Source of the DNA: Streptomyces sp. ISL-10
GTDB lineage: Bacteria > Actinomycetota > Actinomycetes > Streptomycetales > Streptomycetaceae
DNA: 64,000 bases
Direction of reading: 5' to 3'
Assembly (NCBI RefSeq): GCF_018614575.1
Contig: NZ_JAGGOJ010000008.1
Location: 1 to 64,000 of the forward strand
Positions within the stretch are counted from its first letter, which is position 1, and every line of letters starts with the position of its first letter. This document shows, one piece after another, positions 48,008 to 57,010 of this stretch. The position numbers were made by a program, and so were the translations under genes. The notes beneath the pieces were generated by a model. That model ran no database searches. It had not been told where the DNA came from and saw only the letters and a list, made by a program, of their open reading frames with translations.

Positions 48008-48733
48008 ATGTTCACCGCACACGGGCCGTCCCTGAAAGAGCTCGCCGTCCAGGCGTTGTCCTCGACGCAGCGGGGCTACGACCTGCTCGCGCCGAAGTTC
48101 GACCTGACACCCTTCCGGACCCCTGACCCGGTCCTCGACTCCGTGGCGAAGGCCCTGCGGCCGCTGGGCCCGTTCACCGCGGGGCTGGACGTCTGCTGCG
48201 GTACCGGCGCGGGCGTCGGGATGCTGCGCGACCTGTGCACCGACCGCGTCACCGGCGTCGACTTCAGCGCCGGCATGCTCGCCACCGCCCAAGCCGCGCT
48301 CCCCGCCGGGGGGCCGCCCGCCGTCTCCTGGGTGCGGGCGGACGCCCGGGCCCTGCCCTTCGACGGCGACTTCGACCTGGCCGTCAGCTTCGGCGCGTTC
48401 GGTCACTTCCTGCCCGAGGAACGGCCCCTGCTGTTCGCCCAGGCCCACGCCGCCCTGCGGCCCGGCGGCCGGTTCGCTTTCCCGGTGCTCGCCCCGCCGG
48501 GGCCGGGGACCTGGCTCTACTGGGCGCTGCTCGGTTTCGATGTCGCCATGCGGGTGCGCAACGCCGTGTGGCGCCCCCGGTTCATCATGTACTACCGCAC
48601 CTTCCCGCTCTCCGGAGTGTGCGCCGACCTCGAACGAGCCGGGTTCTCCGTGGAGTTGACGCCGCTCGTGGACCTGGGACGGCTGCCCGGCGGCGCGCCG
48701 CGCGCCCGGCTCGTGGTCGCGCGGCGCGACTGA
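48008..48733 (+). CDS. SAM-dependent methyltransferase
   Basis: 241 aa. LDVCCGTGAGVGMLRDL (motif I), GVDFSAGMLATAQAAL, DLAVSFGAFGHFLPEERPLLFAQAHAALRPGG. C-terminal part extended relative to the small methyltransferase at 27654, with a hydrophobic PGPGTWLYWALLGFDVAM. Convergent with the carbonic anhydrase gene. Substrate not predictable. Confidence 0.88.
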   Translation: MFTAHGPSLKELAVQALSSTQRGYDLLAPKFDLTPFRTPDPVLDSVAKALRPLGPFTAGLDVCCGTGAGVGMLRDLCTDRVTGVDFSAGMLATAQAALPAGGPPAVSWVRADARALPFDGDFDLAVSFGAFGHFLPEERPLLFAQAHAALRPGGRFAFPVLAPPGPGTWLYWALLGFDVAMRVRNAVWRPRFIMYYRTFPLSGVCADLERAGFSVELTPLVDLGRLPGGAPRARLVVARRD

Positions 48734-48785
48734 CCGGGCGCCACGGGCCGGGACCGAGCCCGCCTCCCGCCCGACCGGCGGAGCG

Positions 48786-49514
48786 TCAGGTGAGGGTGTG
48801 CACCCGTTGCGAGGTCAGCTCGTAGCGCGCGCCGACGACGCCCAGTGCACCCGTGGTGATCCTGGCCGCGAGATCGGGCTCCCTGGCCAGCAGTCGGCTG
48901 ACCAGGGCGACATTGCGGTCGATCGTCGACTCTATCCGTGCCTGCCCCTGCTGACTGTGGTCGATGGCCGGGCGTATGTGATCGGCTATGTACTGTATGT
49001 GGGCGGGCAGTTCCTCTCCCGTCTCCTCGGCCCGCACCGCCGCGGTCACCGCCCCGCACGACTGGTGCCCGAGCACCATGACCAGGGGTATGTCCAGCTC
49101 CAGGACGCCGTACGCCACGCTGCCGAGCACCGCCTCGTCCAGCACCTCGCCCGCGGAGCGCACCGTCATCAGGTCGCCCAGCCCCTGGTCGAAGACCAGC
49201 TCCGGCGGCACCCGGGAGTCGATGCATCCGAGGATCAGGGCGAAGGGGTGCTGGCCGCGGACCATGGTCTCGCGCACGGCCTCCGTCTCGTGCGGATGCT
49301 GCTGGTGGAAGGTGCGCCACCTGCGGTTGCCCGCCGCCAGCTCACGCAGGGCGGCGGCCGGCGTGCCGGGGCGCGTGCGCGTCGGCACGTGCGCGATGAC
49401 GGCGGTCGCGGAGGCCGGTACGGCTCCGAGAGCGAGGCCGCTCGTGGCGATGGCTCCGCCGGCGACGGCGGCGCGGAGCAGGGTGCGGCGGCTCTTGGCC
49501 ACCGACGTGTTCAT
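48786..49514 (-). CDS. Tat-exported beta-carbonic anhydrase
   Basis: About 242 aa. Twin-arginine signal SRRTLLRAAVAGGAIATSGLALG and an ASA cleavage-like site, then a beta-class anhydrase: zinc ligands in LGCIDSRVPPE (Cys-x-Asp-x-Arg) and GHQSCGAV (His-x2-Cys). It would hydrate CO2 to bicarbonate outside the membrane. ATG 49514 or in-frame GTG 49532; neither has a clear ribosome site. Confidence 0.92.
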   Translation of the reverse strand: MNTSVAKSRRTLLRAAVAGGAIATSGLALGAVPASATAVIAHVPTRTRPGTPAAALRELAAGNRRWRTFHQQHPHETEAVRETMVRGQHPFALILGCIDSRVPPELVFDQGLGDLMTVRSAGEVLDEAVLGSVAYGVLELDIPLVMVLGHQSCGAVTAAVRAEETGEELPAHIQYIADHIRPAIDHSQQGQARIESTIDRNVALVSRLLAREPDLAARITTGALGVVGARYELTSQRVHTLT

Positions 49515-49825
49515 CTGTGGAATGACTGTCACGCACGTGAACGTAAAGCGCCCGCAGCGTCAGAAGCGCGCATCGCCCAGTTCTTTGCGCCTGCTTGGAC
49601 AAAGCTTGGCCAGGGATGGAAGCCGAGCAGAGAAGGCGTTCGCGTACATGAATCCGGCGCGCATCGGACCCGGACGACCGCATGCTCCGGTCCTCCGCTG
49701 GCGTCACCCTCTCCCCCCGGCGCGTCGACGAGCACGTCGCCGCGGAGGCAGCGGCCGTACGCAGGGCCGGCGGCGAGGTGGCCCTCATCGACCACCCTCC
49801 TGGTCGGCTCGCTGACGATCCGGTG
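49515..49825. other. 311-bp gap with a gene remnant
   Basis: Contains the short + strand remnant at 49682-49804 and the carbonic anhydrase promoter region; nothing else was recognised. Confidence 0.4.
49682..49804 (+). pseudogene. Possible N-terminal remnant of an ATP-grasp-type protein
   Basis: The + frame reads SPRRVDEHVAAEAAAV followed by RRAGGEVALIDH, which resembles the conserved start of a Streptomyces ATP-grasp family, then breaks off into the end of the convergent sliding-clamp gene. No ribosome site is evident. I regard it as a truncated relic; the family assignment is from memory of the motif and is tentative. Confidence 0.35.
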
Positions 49826-50944
49826 TCACACCAGGGGCTTTACCGACATCAGCAGATGACGGTGCGCCGGGTTCCGGTCCATGTCGTCCGCCGACACCAG
49901 GCCCGTCAGCAGGGCCCTCTGCCCCGGGCCCAGCAGATCGAATCGGACCACGGGCGCGTCGAAGGACGACAACGCGTCCACGAGATACGACGGGTTGAAC
50001 GCGACCGTCATCTCCGACGCACCCTCCAGCGTCGACGGCAGCCGCTGCGAGGCCACATCGTCCTCGTACCCGGCCCGCAGCTGCACCGAGCCGCCGGTGA
50101 AGTCCAGCTGAAGAGGGCTGTCGCCGTCGGCGACGACAGCGACCCGCTTCACCGCTTCCAGCAGCGGTTCGCGATCCGTCACCGCGACAGCAGCGGGTGT
50201 CAGGGCGAACAGCTTGTCGTGACGCGGAAGTTGCCCCTCCAGCAGGCGCGTCGTGATCCGCATGTCTCCGTTCTCGAAGCCGATCGAGCCTGCGTCGAGC
50301 GCGATCCGGACCATCCCCGAGCGGGCCAGGGAGCGCGCGATGTCCATGAGCCTGCGCGCCGACACGACGGCATCGCCGGACGCGTCCGGAATCTGCGGCT
50401 TCCAGCCGAGCGTGCGCACCGCATACCGGTACCGGTCGGTCGCGGCCAACGTCATTGACTCGCCGTCGAAGGCAACCCGGATGCCCGTGAGCACCGGCAG
50501 CGCGTCATCACGCCCTGCCGCGACCGCGACATGCCCCACCGCCGCGGCGAACGCTTCGGCGTCCACCACTCCGCGGAGCTCCGGCAGCGGAGGAAGGGCG
50601 GGGAAGTCGTCGAACGGCAGCACCGAAAGACCGAACCGCGCGCCGTCGCTCACCACCGACAACCGCGACCCGTCGACCGAGCACGCCACCGTGCCCGCAG
50701 GCAGCACCTTGCAGATGTCCACCAGCCGGCGCCCCATCACCAGCACCCTGCCCGGCCGCACCACGTCCGCCTCGATCTCGATGCGGGCGGCCGCCTCGTA
50801 GTCCAGCCCCGAGATGCGCAGCCTCCCGGAGTCCGCGTCCAGGAGGAGGCCGCCGAGCACGGGCACCGCTGAGCGGACGGGCAGCACACGGGCCGCCCAG
50901 GCGACCGCTTCGGCCAGCTCACTGCGTACGATCCGGAACTCCAT
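49826..50944 (-). CDS. dnaN: Additional DNA polymerase III beta subunit (sliding clamp) paralogue
   Basis: 372 aa, three repeated clamp domains: N-terminal MEFRIVRSELAEAVAWAARVLP, middle GRDDALPVLTGIRVAFDGESMTLAATDRYRYAVR, and C-terminal NPSYLVDALSSFDAPVVRFDLLGPGQRALL. Beta clamps encircle DNA and tether polymerases. It is not in the dnaA-dnaN-recF context and ends in LLMSVKPLV rather than the usual PVR(L/I), so it is a secondary clamp. Monocistronic. Possible roles in repair or end replication are inferred only from its being in the same arm as tap-tpg. Confidence 0.92.
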   Translation of the reverse strand: MEFRIVRSELAEAVAWAARVLPVRSAVPVLGGLLLDADSGRLRISGLDYEAAARIEIEADVVRPGRVLVMGRRLVDICKVLPAGTVACSVDGSRLSVVSDGARFGLSVLPFDDFPALPPLPELRGVVDAEAFAAAVGHVAVAAGRDDALPVLTGIRVAFDGESMTLAATDRYRYAVRTLGWKPQIPDASGDAVVSARRLMDIARSLARSGMVRIALDAGSIGFENGDMRITTRLLEGQLPRHDKLFALTPAAVAVTDREPLLEAVKRVAVVADGDSPLQLDFTGGSVQLRAGYEDDVASQRLPSTLEGASEMTVAFNPSYLVDALSSFDAPVVRFDLLGPGQRALLTGLVSADDMDRNPAHRHLLMSVKPLV

Positions 50945-51104
50945 GCGATCCCCTTTTCTGCGACGGCGGCTGCGACGTCGGCGGCGCCGGCGATGCTTCG
51001 AAGCTATCCGTCACCACTGACAACGCCCTTGTCACAGGGACCTGGCAGGATCTTGTGAGCGAGGAGACCGAACGGCCTCCGGCAGGTACGGGGACGGGGG
51101 TGTC

Positions 51105-51752
51105 ATGAACGACACGGAGCACGGCGGCCCGGCCGTCGAGGCGGATGCGCGGGAGGCGGGTGAGCACCCGCAGGCCGGGCCGCGGACGAGACGGCCGCGC
51201 CGGGCGCTGTGGGCGCTGCTCGCCGTGCCCCTGGCCGTGTGCGGGGCCGTGGTCGCGTGGTGGGTGTGGGCGATTGGCTCGTTCATGGTCAGCGACGATC
51301 CGTTCGGCACGCATTCGGAGGTCAGTTGCTCGACGGCGATGGAGTTCGCCCACGGCACCCTCCCGGAGAAGACCACCGACGAGGACTGCACGATCGACCA
51401 GTGGATGGACGACGTGGTCCGCGGAACGTTCCGGATGCCGCGCGCCGATGTGGACGAGTGGCTGAAGGCTGCCTACCCGGACGCTCGGCCCAAGGAACAC
51501 TGCGCCGACGACGTCTGCATCGAGTTCGGCGAGAGCGACGATCCCGCGGAGCCGTTCACTGAACCGACGCCCTCCGCCACGGCCCCCACAGCCTCAGCCA
51601 CCGGTGCGGAGACCGTCACGGGCGAGACTCCCACAGCCACAGCTACCGCTACCGCCGCCGAGGCCGCTACCGGCGCCGACGTCGTCCGGCTGACCGTGCG
51701 TTATGAGAACGGCACCACGGCGCTCGTCACCCTCGAGGCCTTCGATGTCTGA
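51105..51752 (+). CDS. Hypothetical single-pass membrane protein
   Basis: 215 aa. Basic stretch, then one TM helix near residues 38-62 (ALWALLAVPLAVCGAVVAWWVWAIG), and an exterior region with Cys residues (EVSCSTAM, EDCTIDQWMDD, EHCADDVCIEF), followed by a Thr/Ala/Pro linker and a final beta-like VVRLTVRYENGTTALVTLEAF. GGTGTC and a weak purine site before the ATG. Stop lies inside the next gene (8-bp overlap). Family not recognised. Confidence 0.78.
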   Translation: MNDTEHGGPAVEADAREAGEHPQAGPRTRRPRRALWALLAVPLAVCGAVVAWWVWAIGSFMVSDDPFGTHSEVSCSTAMEFAHGTLPEKTTDEDCTIDQWMDDVVRGTFRMPRADVDEWLKAAYPDARPKEHCADDVCIEFGESDDPAEPFTEPTPSATAPTASATGAETVTGETPTATATATAAEAATGADVVRLTVRYENGTTALVTLEAFDV

Positions 51753-52755
51753 GCCGCACCTGGCACAGCACCCGCTGCGGCCCATCCGTCGGCTCCGCCG
51801 CGATGGAAGCCGGTGCGCGGACGCCACGGCTCCCACCCGGCCACGAGGCCGACTTGTCGCCGCGTGCGCCGTCGTCACGGCGCTCCTGCTCACCTTCCAC
51901 CAGGCCGTCCCGAACACCCCTGGCCGGCTCGGCAGTCTGCTGGAGACGTTTCTGCCCTGGCTCGGCGTCGTCGTGCCGGTGCTGCTGGTCCCCGCACTGC
52001 TGCGGAGGTCGTTCACCGCCCTCGTCGCCCTGCTGCTGCCGGCGGTGGCCTGGCTCGCCTCGTTCGGCTCGCTCCTCCTGCCCGCCGACGACGGGCCCCA
52101 CGACATCGTCGCGGTGCAGCACAACGTCAGTGACGTGAACGCCGATCCGGCAGGCACCGCACAGGCACTGCTGCGGGCGCGCGCCGACATCGTGGCCCTG
52201 GAGGAACTGACCCCCGACGCGCTGCCCGTGTACGCGCGGGCGCTCGCGGCCCGTTTTCCCCACCATGCGGTCGTGGGCAGCGTGGGCCTGTGGTCGGTCC
52301 ATCCCCTCAAGAACGTACGGCCCGTGGACATCAGGCCCCGCGGCATCGGCCCGGGCTGGAACAGGGGCCTGCGATCCACCGCGCTGACGCCCATGGGCGA
52401 GGTCGCCGTCTACGTGGCCCATCTGCCCTCGGTGCGGCTCGGTGTGCCGCACGGCATGAGCTCCGACCGGCGGGACGAGAGCGCCGCGCTCCTGGGGGCG
52501 GCGATCGCCGCCGAAGAGGCGGAGCGTGTGGTCCTGCTCGGCGACCTCAACGCCACCGTCGACGACCGCGGTCTCGATCCCGTGAGCTCTCAACTGGAGG
52601 TCGCGGGGCCGGGCATGGCGTTCAGCTGGCCCGCGGCCTTCCCCCTGGCCAGGATCGACCAGATCATGGCGCGGTCCGCGACCGTCGTCGATGTCCGATC
52701 GCTGCCCGCGACCGGCAGCGACCACCTGCCCGTCGTTGCCCGCATCAGGCTCTGA
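51745..52755 (+). CDS. Membrane-anchored endonuclease/exonuclease/phosphatase-family protein
   Basis: 336 aa. Three N-terminal hydrophobic segments (about 35-115), then an exterior EEP domain: VQHNVSDVN, IVALEELTPD (Glu metal ligand), VYVAHLPSVRLG, VVLLGDLNATVDD (GDxN) and TGSDHLPVVARI (SDH). EEP enzymes cleave phosphodiesters of nucleic acids or lipids. The ATG overlaps the preceding gene. The stop overlaps the convergent LysR gene by 11 bp. Confidence 0.9.
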   Translation: MSEPHLAQHPLRPIRRLRRDGSRCADATAPTRPRGRLVAACAVVTALLLTFHQAVPNTPGRLGSLLETFLPWLGVVVPVLLVPALLRRSFTALVALLLPAVAWLASFGSLLLPADDGPHDIVAVQHNVSDVNADPAGTAQALLRARADIVALEELTPDALPVYARALAARFPHHAVVGSVGLWSVHPLKNVRPVDIRPRGIGPGWNRGLRSTALTPMGEVAVYVAHLPSVRLGVPHGMSSDRRDESAALLGAAIAAEEAERVVLLGDLNATVDDRGLDPVSSQLEVAGPGMAFSWPAAFPLARIDQIMARSATVVDVRSLPATGSDHLPVVARIRL

Positions 52756-53671
52756 CGACATCGGCGTCCCCGCGCGCCGGGCCGGTGAGCCGGTCGGCCA
52801 GCAGAGCCACCGCCCCCGCCCCCACCCCCGCCCTCGCTCCGCCGTGCACCGCCTCGATCCGGTGAACCATGCGCGGCACCGTCACCGCGACGCCCACCAC
52901 GTCGCAGGCACCTTCCAGCACCGAGGCCGGCAGCAGCGCGAGGCCGTGACCGGCGGCGACCAGGGTGAGCAGACCCCGTACATCGGTCCCCTCGTACCGC
53001 AGCGACACAGGGAAGCCGTCGTACCCGCAGACGGTTCTCAACCGGTCCTGCCCCACCGTGATGTCCGGAGCGTCGATCCATCGTGCGTCGCCGAGGTCGG
53101 CCAGCCGGACACCGTCCCGGCCGGCCAGCGGGTGCCCGACGGGCAGCGCGACGGCCGGCGGTTCCTCGGCCACGCCGATCGTCGTGAGCGGACCTGCTTC
53201 GGGCAGGTGCAGGGGGTCGCTGGGCGCGGCCAGGCCGTCGACCAGCGCGAGGTCCAGCTCGCCGGTGGCGACCCCCTGCACGACGGCGGACTGCCCCACG
53301 ACGCGCACGGAAACCGCCGGCCCCGGCTGCTCCCGGCGCACGTCGGCCAGTGCCCCGCTCAGGCGCGACGACATGGCCAGCGGGGTGACGCCGACGGCGA
53401 GCCGGCCCGTCGTCGCCGACAACAGCCGGGCGATGTCGGCGCGTGCGGCATCAAGCCGCAGCAGCAGCGGCCCGGCGTGCTCCAGCAGACGTGTGCCCGC
53501 CTCCGTGGGCGCGACGGGACGGCGCAGCAGCAGCGTGGCGCCCAAGTCGTGCTCCAGCGCGGCGATGTGCTGCGACACGGCGGACTGCGTGTAGCCCAAT
53601 TCGCGTGCCGCGACCGAGAACGAGCCGACGCCGACCACGGTGACGAACGTGCGCAGCAGATGCGGATCCAT
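52745..53671 (-). CDS. LysR-family regulator divergent from the amidotransferase gene
   Basis: 308 aa. N-terminal HTH (LLRTFVTVVGVGSFSVAARELGYTQSAVSQHIAALE) and a periplasmic-binding-like effector domain. Faces the GATase gene over 77 bp containing a perfect dyad, so likely controls that gene and itself. Confidence 0.92.
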   Translation of the reverse strand: MDPHLLRTFVTVVGVGSFSVAARELGYTQSAVSQHIAALEHDLGATLLLRRPVAPTEAGTRLLEHAGPLLLRLDAARADIARLLSATTGRLAVGVTPLAMSSRLSGALADVRREQPGPAVSVRVVGQSAVVQGVATGELDLALVDGLAAPSDPLHLPEAGPLTTIGVAEEPPAVALPVGHPLAGRDGVRLADLGDARWIDAPDITVGQDRLRTVCGYDGFPVSLRYEGTDVRGLLTLVAAGHGLALLPASVLEGACDVVGVAVTVPRMVHRIEAVHGGARAGVGAGAVALLADRLTGPARGDADVVRA

Positions 53672-53674
53672 GGT

Positions 53675-53693
53675 CCATCAGTATCGCTGATGG
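53675..53693. promoter_or_regulatory. Probable LysR operator
   Basis: Perfect 7-bp inverted repeat CCATCAG-TATCG-CTGATGG with a 5-nt spacer between divergent start codons (lysR at 53671, amidotransferase at 53749). It contains T-N11-A spacing as LysR sites do. It sits 4-22 bp upstream of the lysR ATG, covering its ribosome site, so autorepression is likely. Confidence 0.65.
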
Positions 53694-53748
53694 AAAGGTC
53701 ATGAATCATCGTTGGTGCTGAACGTATCGGTCGGGCCAGGATGCTCGT

Positions 53749-54480
53749 ATGTCTCCGTCGCACCCCACCTTGTCGCCCCGCCTCGCCCTCGTCGGCGACC
53801 GCTCGCCCGGCGTCCGCGCCCACGCCCGCATCCCCGCTCTGCTGACGGCGCTCGCCGAGCGGGACCAACTCGTCCTGGACGCCTTCTGGATCGCCACCCC
53901 CGACGCCGAACAGCCCGGCGCGCTCACCGGATTCGACGCCGTGTGGCTCGTCCCGGGCAGCCCGTACGCCAGTGAGGCGGGCGCGGTCGCCGCCGTTCGC
54001 ACCGCCCGCGAGCGGGGCATCCCGTTCCTGGGAACATGCGGCGGGTTCCAGCACGCGGTCCTCGAGTACGCCCGGTCCGTCTGCGCCCTCGGGGAGGCCA
54101 TCCACGCGGAGAACCGCCCCGGCGCCGAGGACGCCCTGATCGTCCCCCTCGCCTGCTCGCTGGTCGGGCGCGAGGGCGCGGTCGAGGTGGAGCGCGGCTC
54201 GCTGGCCGAACGGATCCTCGGCGCCGAGCGGACCGTGGAGCGCTACCACTGCTCGTACGGCACCAACCCGGCGTACCTCGATGTGCTGCGGGAACACGGT
54301 CTGCGCTTCAGCGGGTGGGACGGAACCGGTGACGTCCGCATCGCCGAACTGCCGGGCCACCCCTTCTTCCTCGCCACGTTGTTCCAGCCCGAACTCGCCG
54401 GCGACGGAACGCGCCCGCACCCCGTCGTACGGGCCCTCGCCTTCGCGGCCGCGGAGCACGCCCGGCGTGGGACCGGATGA
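53749..54480 (+). CDS. CTP-synthase-like class I glutamine amidotransferase
   Basis: 243 aa. Resembles only the glutaminase half of CTP synthase: ALVGDRSPGVRAHARIPALLTAL, VWLVPGSPY, the nucleophile elbow FLGTCGGFQHAVLEY (Cys), and a C-terminal PFFLATLFQPEL. The synthetase half is absent, as in the family annotated CTP synthase C-terminal region-related protein. The final His-Glu pair of a full triad is not obvious, as FQPEL replaces the usual HPE. Possibly a hydrolase of another gamma-glutamyl substrate. Confidence 0.83.
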   Translation: MSPSHPTLSPRLALVGDRSPGVRAHARIPALLTALAERDQLVLDAFWIATPDAEQPGALTGFDAVWLVPGSPYASEAGAVAAVRTARERGIPFLGTCGGFQHAVLEYARSVCALGEAIHAENRPGAEDALIVPLACSLVGREGAVEVERGSLAERILGAERTVERYHCSYGTNPAYLDVLREHGLRFSGWDGTGDVRIAELPGHPFFLATLFQPELAGDGTRPHPVVRALAFAAAEHARRGTG

Positions 54481-54574
54481 CCGTACTCGTCCCGTCACGT
54501 GCCGGAAGCCGGGTGTGATCGGTGTGCGATCCGCGGTGTGTTGGAGGCTAGGGTGGGCGCTGGAGGTGATCGGC

Positions 54575-57001
54575 GTGGCCAACGAGCAGGCGGAGCTGTT
54601 CGCGGCGGTGGACGCGCTGCTGGAACAGGCGGCGGCACAGGACACGCTGCCCCCACCCCCGGAGCGCAAGCGTCTTCGCGAGGCCGCCGGGGTCAGCCAG
54701 GAGCAAGTCGCCCGGGCGCTCAAGGTGCGCCGGGAAACCGTGACGAGCTGGGAAGCAGGCCGGACGGAGCCGCGCCCCCCGAAGCGCGCGGCCTACGCCC
54801 GGCTCCTGGAGGGCCTCGCCGCCCACCACCCGCCCCGGACCGCGCCTCAGCCCGACGCTGCGCAGGACCCGCTGCCCGAATCCGGAGCGATCCCCGCCCC
54901 CGCCCCGGCCGCGTCCGTCCCGGAGCAGGCCGCCACGTCCCAAGCGCCCCCCGCGCCGGAGCGGGCCGCTGCCGCCGCCCCGGCCGCCCCCGCCGCGCCC
55001 CCCGGACCGGAAGCGGGCTCCGTCGAGGGCACGGTCGCCGCGGCCGACGTGACCCCTGACCCGGCTCCGGCCAGCGCCCCCGGGCGCGCCCCGGCCCGCG
55101 CCCCCGAGGGCGTACCCGGGGCCGTCCCTCAGCGCGGCGGCCGGACCGCCGCCGACGTGCCCGCCACCACCCCCGACAGCGGCGGTCGGGGGTCCGCCGG
55201 ACGCCCCGGCCTCGCCGCCGCGCCGGACCGTGCGCGGAAGCGGTCCGTCGAACCTCCCGTACCCGCCGTCGATCCGCGGTTCGCCGACGGGCCGCTCGCC
55301 GTGCTCGACGGTGACGGCCGCGCCCACTGCGTGGGGGGCCTGATCCTCGACTGCCCCGCCGACGACGTGTCCGCCCTCGTCGAGTGGGCGCTCGGCGAGA
55401 CGCGGCTCGGCGCGCCGCGGCTGAACCGCAACGGCAAGGACGCCGACCCGCTGATCGTGCTGACCGAGGCCGCCGCCGTGCGCCTCGGTCTGCCCGCCGC
55501 GCTGGCGGACCGCCGCTCGCTGCGGCTCCCGGACGACCACCCGGTCGTGCGCCGACTTGCGCGCGCCAAGTGGCGGCTGACCAAGCGGGGCTTCGGTCCC
55601 TGGCCGCGCATCTACCGTCCTGCCCAGGCCGGGCAGCGCAGGTGCGTTCAGCTCGCCGTCCTGCCGTGGGGCGCCCTCGACACCCGTACGTGGGGCGAAG
55701 CCGCCACCCTGCCGCCGCCCGAACTGGCCCGCGTCCTCGGCACGTACGCCGCCCGGGTCCTGACGCCGCGGGGGTCGGCCGCCGTCTCCGGGCTGGAGCT
55801 GATGGCCGCGCTGCGGCCGCCGACCCGCGCGGTGCAGGACCCCGGCACCGGCGCCTGGACGTCGGGCGCGGTGCCGGGATCGCTCACCGAGCCCGTCGAC
55901 CCCGCGCCGCCGGAGGCCCCGGACGAGCACCCCGTCGTCGCCTCGCTGTATCCGCGTGGCCACCGGCGGACCCCCGACGAGGTCCTCGACGAGGAGGCGT
56001 TCGAGTGGACGCGCGACGCCGAGCTCCTCACGGACGCCGAGTGCGCGAAGGCGTACGCGGTCGGCATCGACGTCAACACCGCGTTCCTGGCGGCCGCCAA
56101 CCGCCTCGCCGTCGGCCTGGGGGAGGCCGTCCATGTGCGCGCGCCCGCGTTCGACAAGTCGGTTCCGGGCTGCTGGCTGGTCGACCTGTCGGGAATCGAG
56201 ATCGATCCGCGGCTGCCGAACCCGTTCACCCCGGGCGGCATCCGTCCCGACGGTCCCGCCTGGTACGCGACACCGACCGTCGCCTATGCCCGTGAACTCG
56301 TCGACACCTACCGCCTGCCCGTCACGATCGCGCCGGTCGAGGCATGGGTCCGCACCGCGAGCGCACCATATCTCGATCCCTGGTACAAGCGCCTGAGTGA
56401 GGCGTACAAGGCCACGATGGCCGACCTCGGGGTCAAATCGGGCATGAGCGAGCCGGCCTTCCTCGCCGCGATGGAGACGCACCGGCAGAGCGACCCGGCC
56501 CTCGCCGCCGTGCTCACGGCGATCAAGGCAACGGTCAAGGGCGGCATCGGCAAGCTCCGGGAACGGCCCCAGGGCACGTCCTACCGGCCGGGGGAGCCGT
56601 GGCCGGCGCTGTCCCGGCCGACCTGGCGGCCCGACATCCGCGCAGCGGTCATCGCCACGGCCCGGGTCAACATGCACCGCAAGCTCCTCCGGACCGCACT
56701 GGCCACGCAGCGCGAGCCCGCTCCGGTGGGGCATCTGCGGCTCGGCGAGGACGCGTTGTGCGCGATCGCCCTGCTGTCGGACGGCGCCGTCTACCTGTCG
56801 GACGGGCCGAGCCCGCTGGACTTCCTGCCGCACACGGCCGACGGCGGGCCGGCACCGGGCGCGTTCCGTCTCGGCGTGAGCCCGGGGATGGTCAAGCACG
56901 AGGGTACGCAGTCCATGATGTGGGCGGTGCAGTTGCTCGACCAGGGCCTCAACCCCGCGCGGCACATCAAGGGTTCGAGCGCCTCGGACGACGGAGAGTA
57001 G
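54575..57001 (+). CDS. tap: Telomere-associated protein Tap
   Basis: 808 aa. N-terminal XRE-type HTH (KRLREAAGVSQEQVARALKVRRETVTSWEAGR, about residues 28-60), a Pro/Ala-rich linker (95-225) and the conserved Tap body (RFADGPLAVLDGDGRAH; AVGIDVNTAFLAAANRL; TPTVAYARELVDTYRLPV; VKGGIGKLRER). Tap binds the 3-prime overhang of linear Streptomyces replicons and recruits Tpg. GTG start with a near-perfect GGAGGTGAT 4 bp upstream. tpg follows after 9 bp. Confidence 0.93.
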   Translation: MANEQAELFAAVDALLEQAAAQDTLPPPPERKRLREAAGVSQEQVARALKVRRETVTSWEAGRTEPRPPKRAAYARLLEGLAAHHPPRTAPQPDAAQDPLPESGAIPAPAPAASVPEQAATSQAPPAPERAAAAAPAAPAAPPGPEAGSVEGTVAAADVTPDPAPASAPGRAPARAPEGVPGAVPQRGGRTAADVPATTPDSGGRGSAGRPGLAAAPDRARKRSVEPPVPAVDPRFADGPLAVLDGDGRAHCVGGLILDCPADDVSALVEWALGETRLGAPRLNRNGKDADPLIVLTEAAAVRLGLPAALADRRSLRLPDDHPVVRRLARAKWRLTKRGFGPWPRIYRPAQAGQRRCVQLAVLPWGALDTRTWGEAATLPPPELARVLGTYAARVLTPRGSAAVSGLELMAALRPPTRAVQDPGTGAWTSGAVPGSLTEPVDPAPPEAPDEHPVVASLYPRGHRRTPDEVLDEEAFEWTRDAELLTDAECAKAYAVGIDVNTAFLAAANRLAVGLGEAVHVRAPAFDKSVPGCWLVDLSGIEIDPRLPNPFTPGGIRPDGPAWYATPTVAYARELVDTYRLPVTIAPVEAWVRTASAPYLDPWYKRLSEAYKATMADLGVKSGMSEPAFLAAMETHRQSDPALAAVLTAIKATVKGGIGKLRERPQGTSYRPGEPWPALSRPTWRPDIRAAVIATARVNMHRKLLRTALATQREPAPVGHLRLGEDALCAIALLSDGAVYLSDGPSPLDFLPHTADGGPAPGAFRLGVSPGMVKHEGTQSMMWAVQLLDQGLNPARHIKGSSASDDGE

Positions 57002-57010
57002 GAGCAGGTC

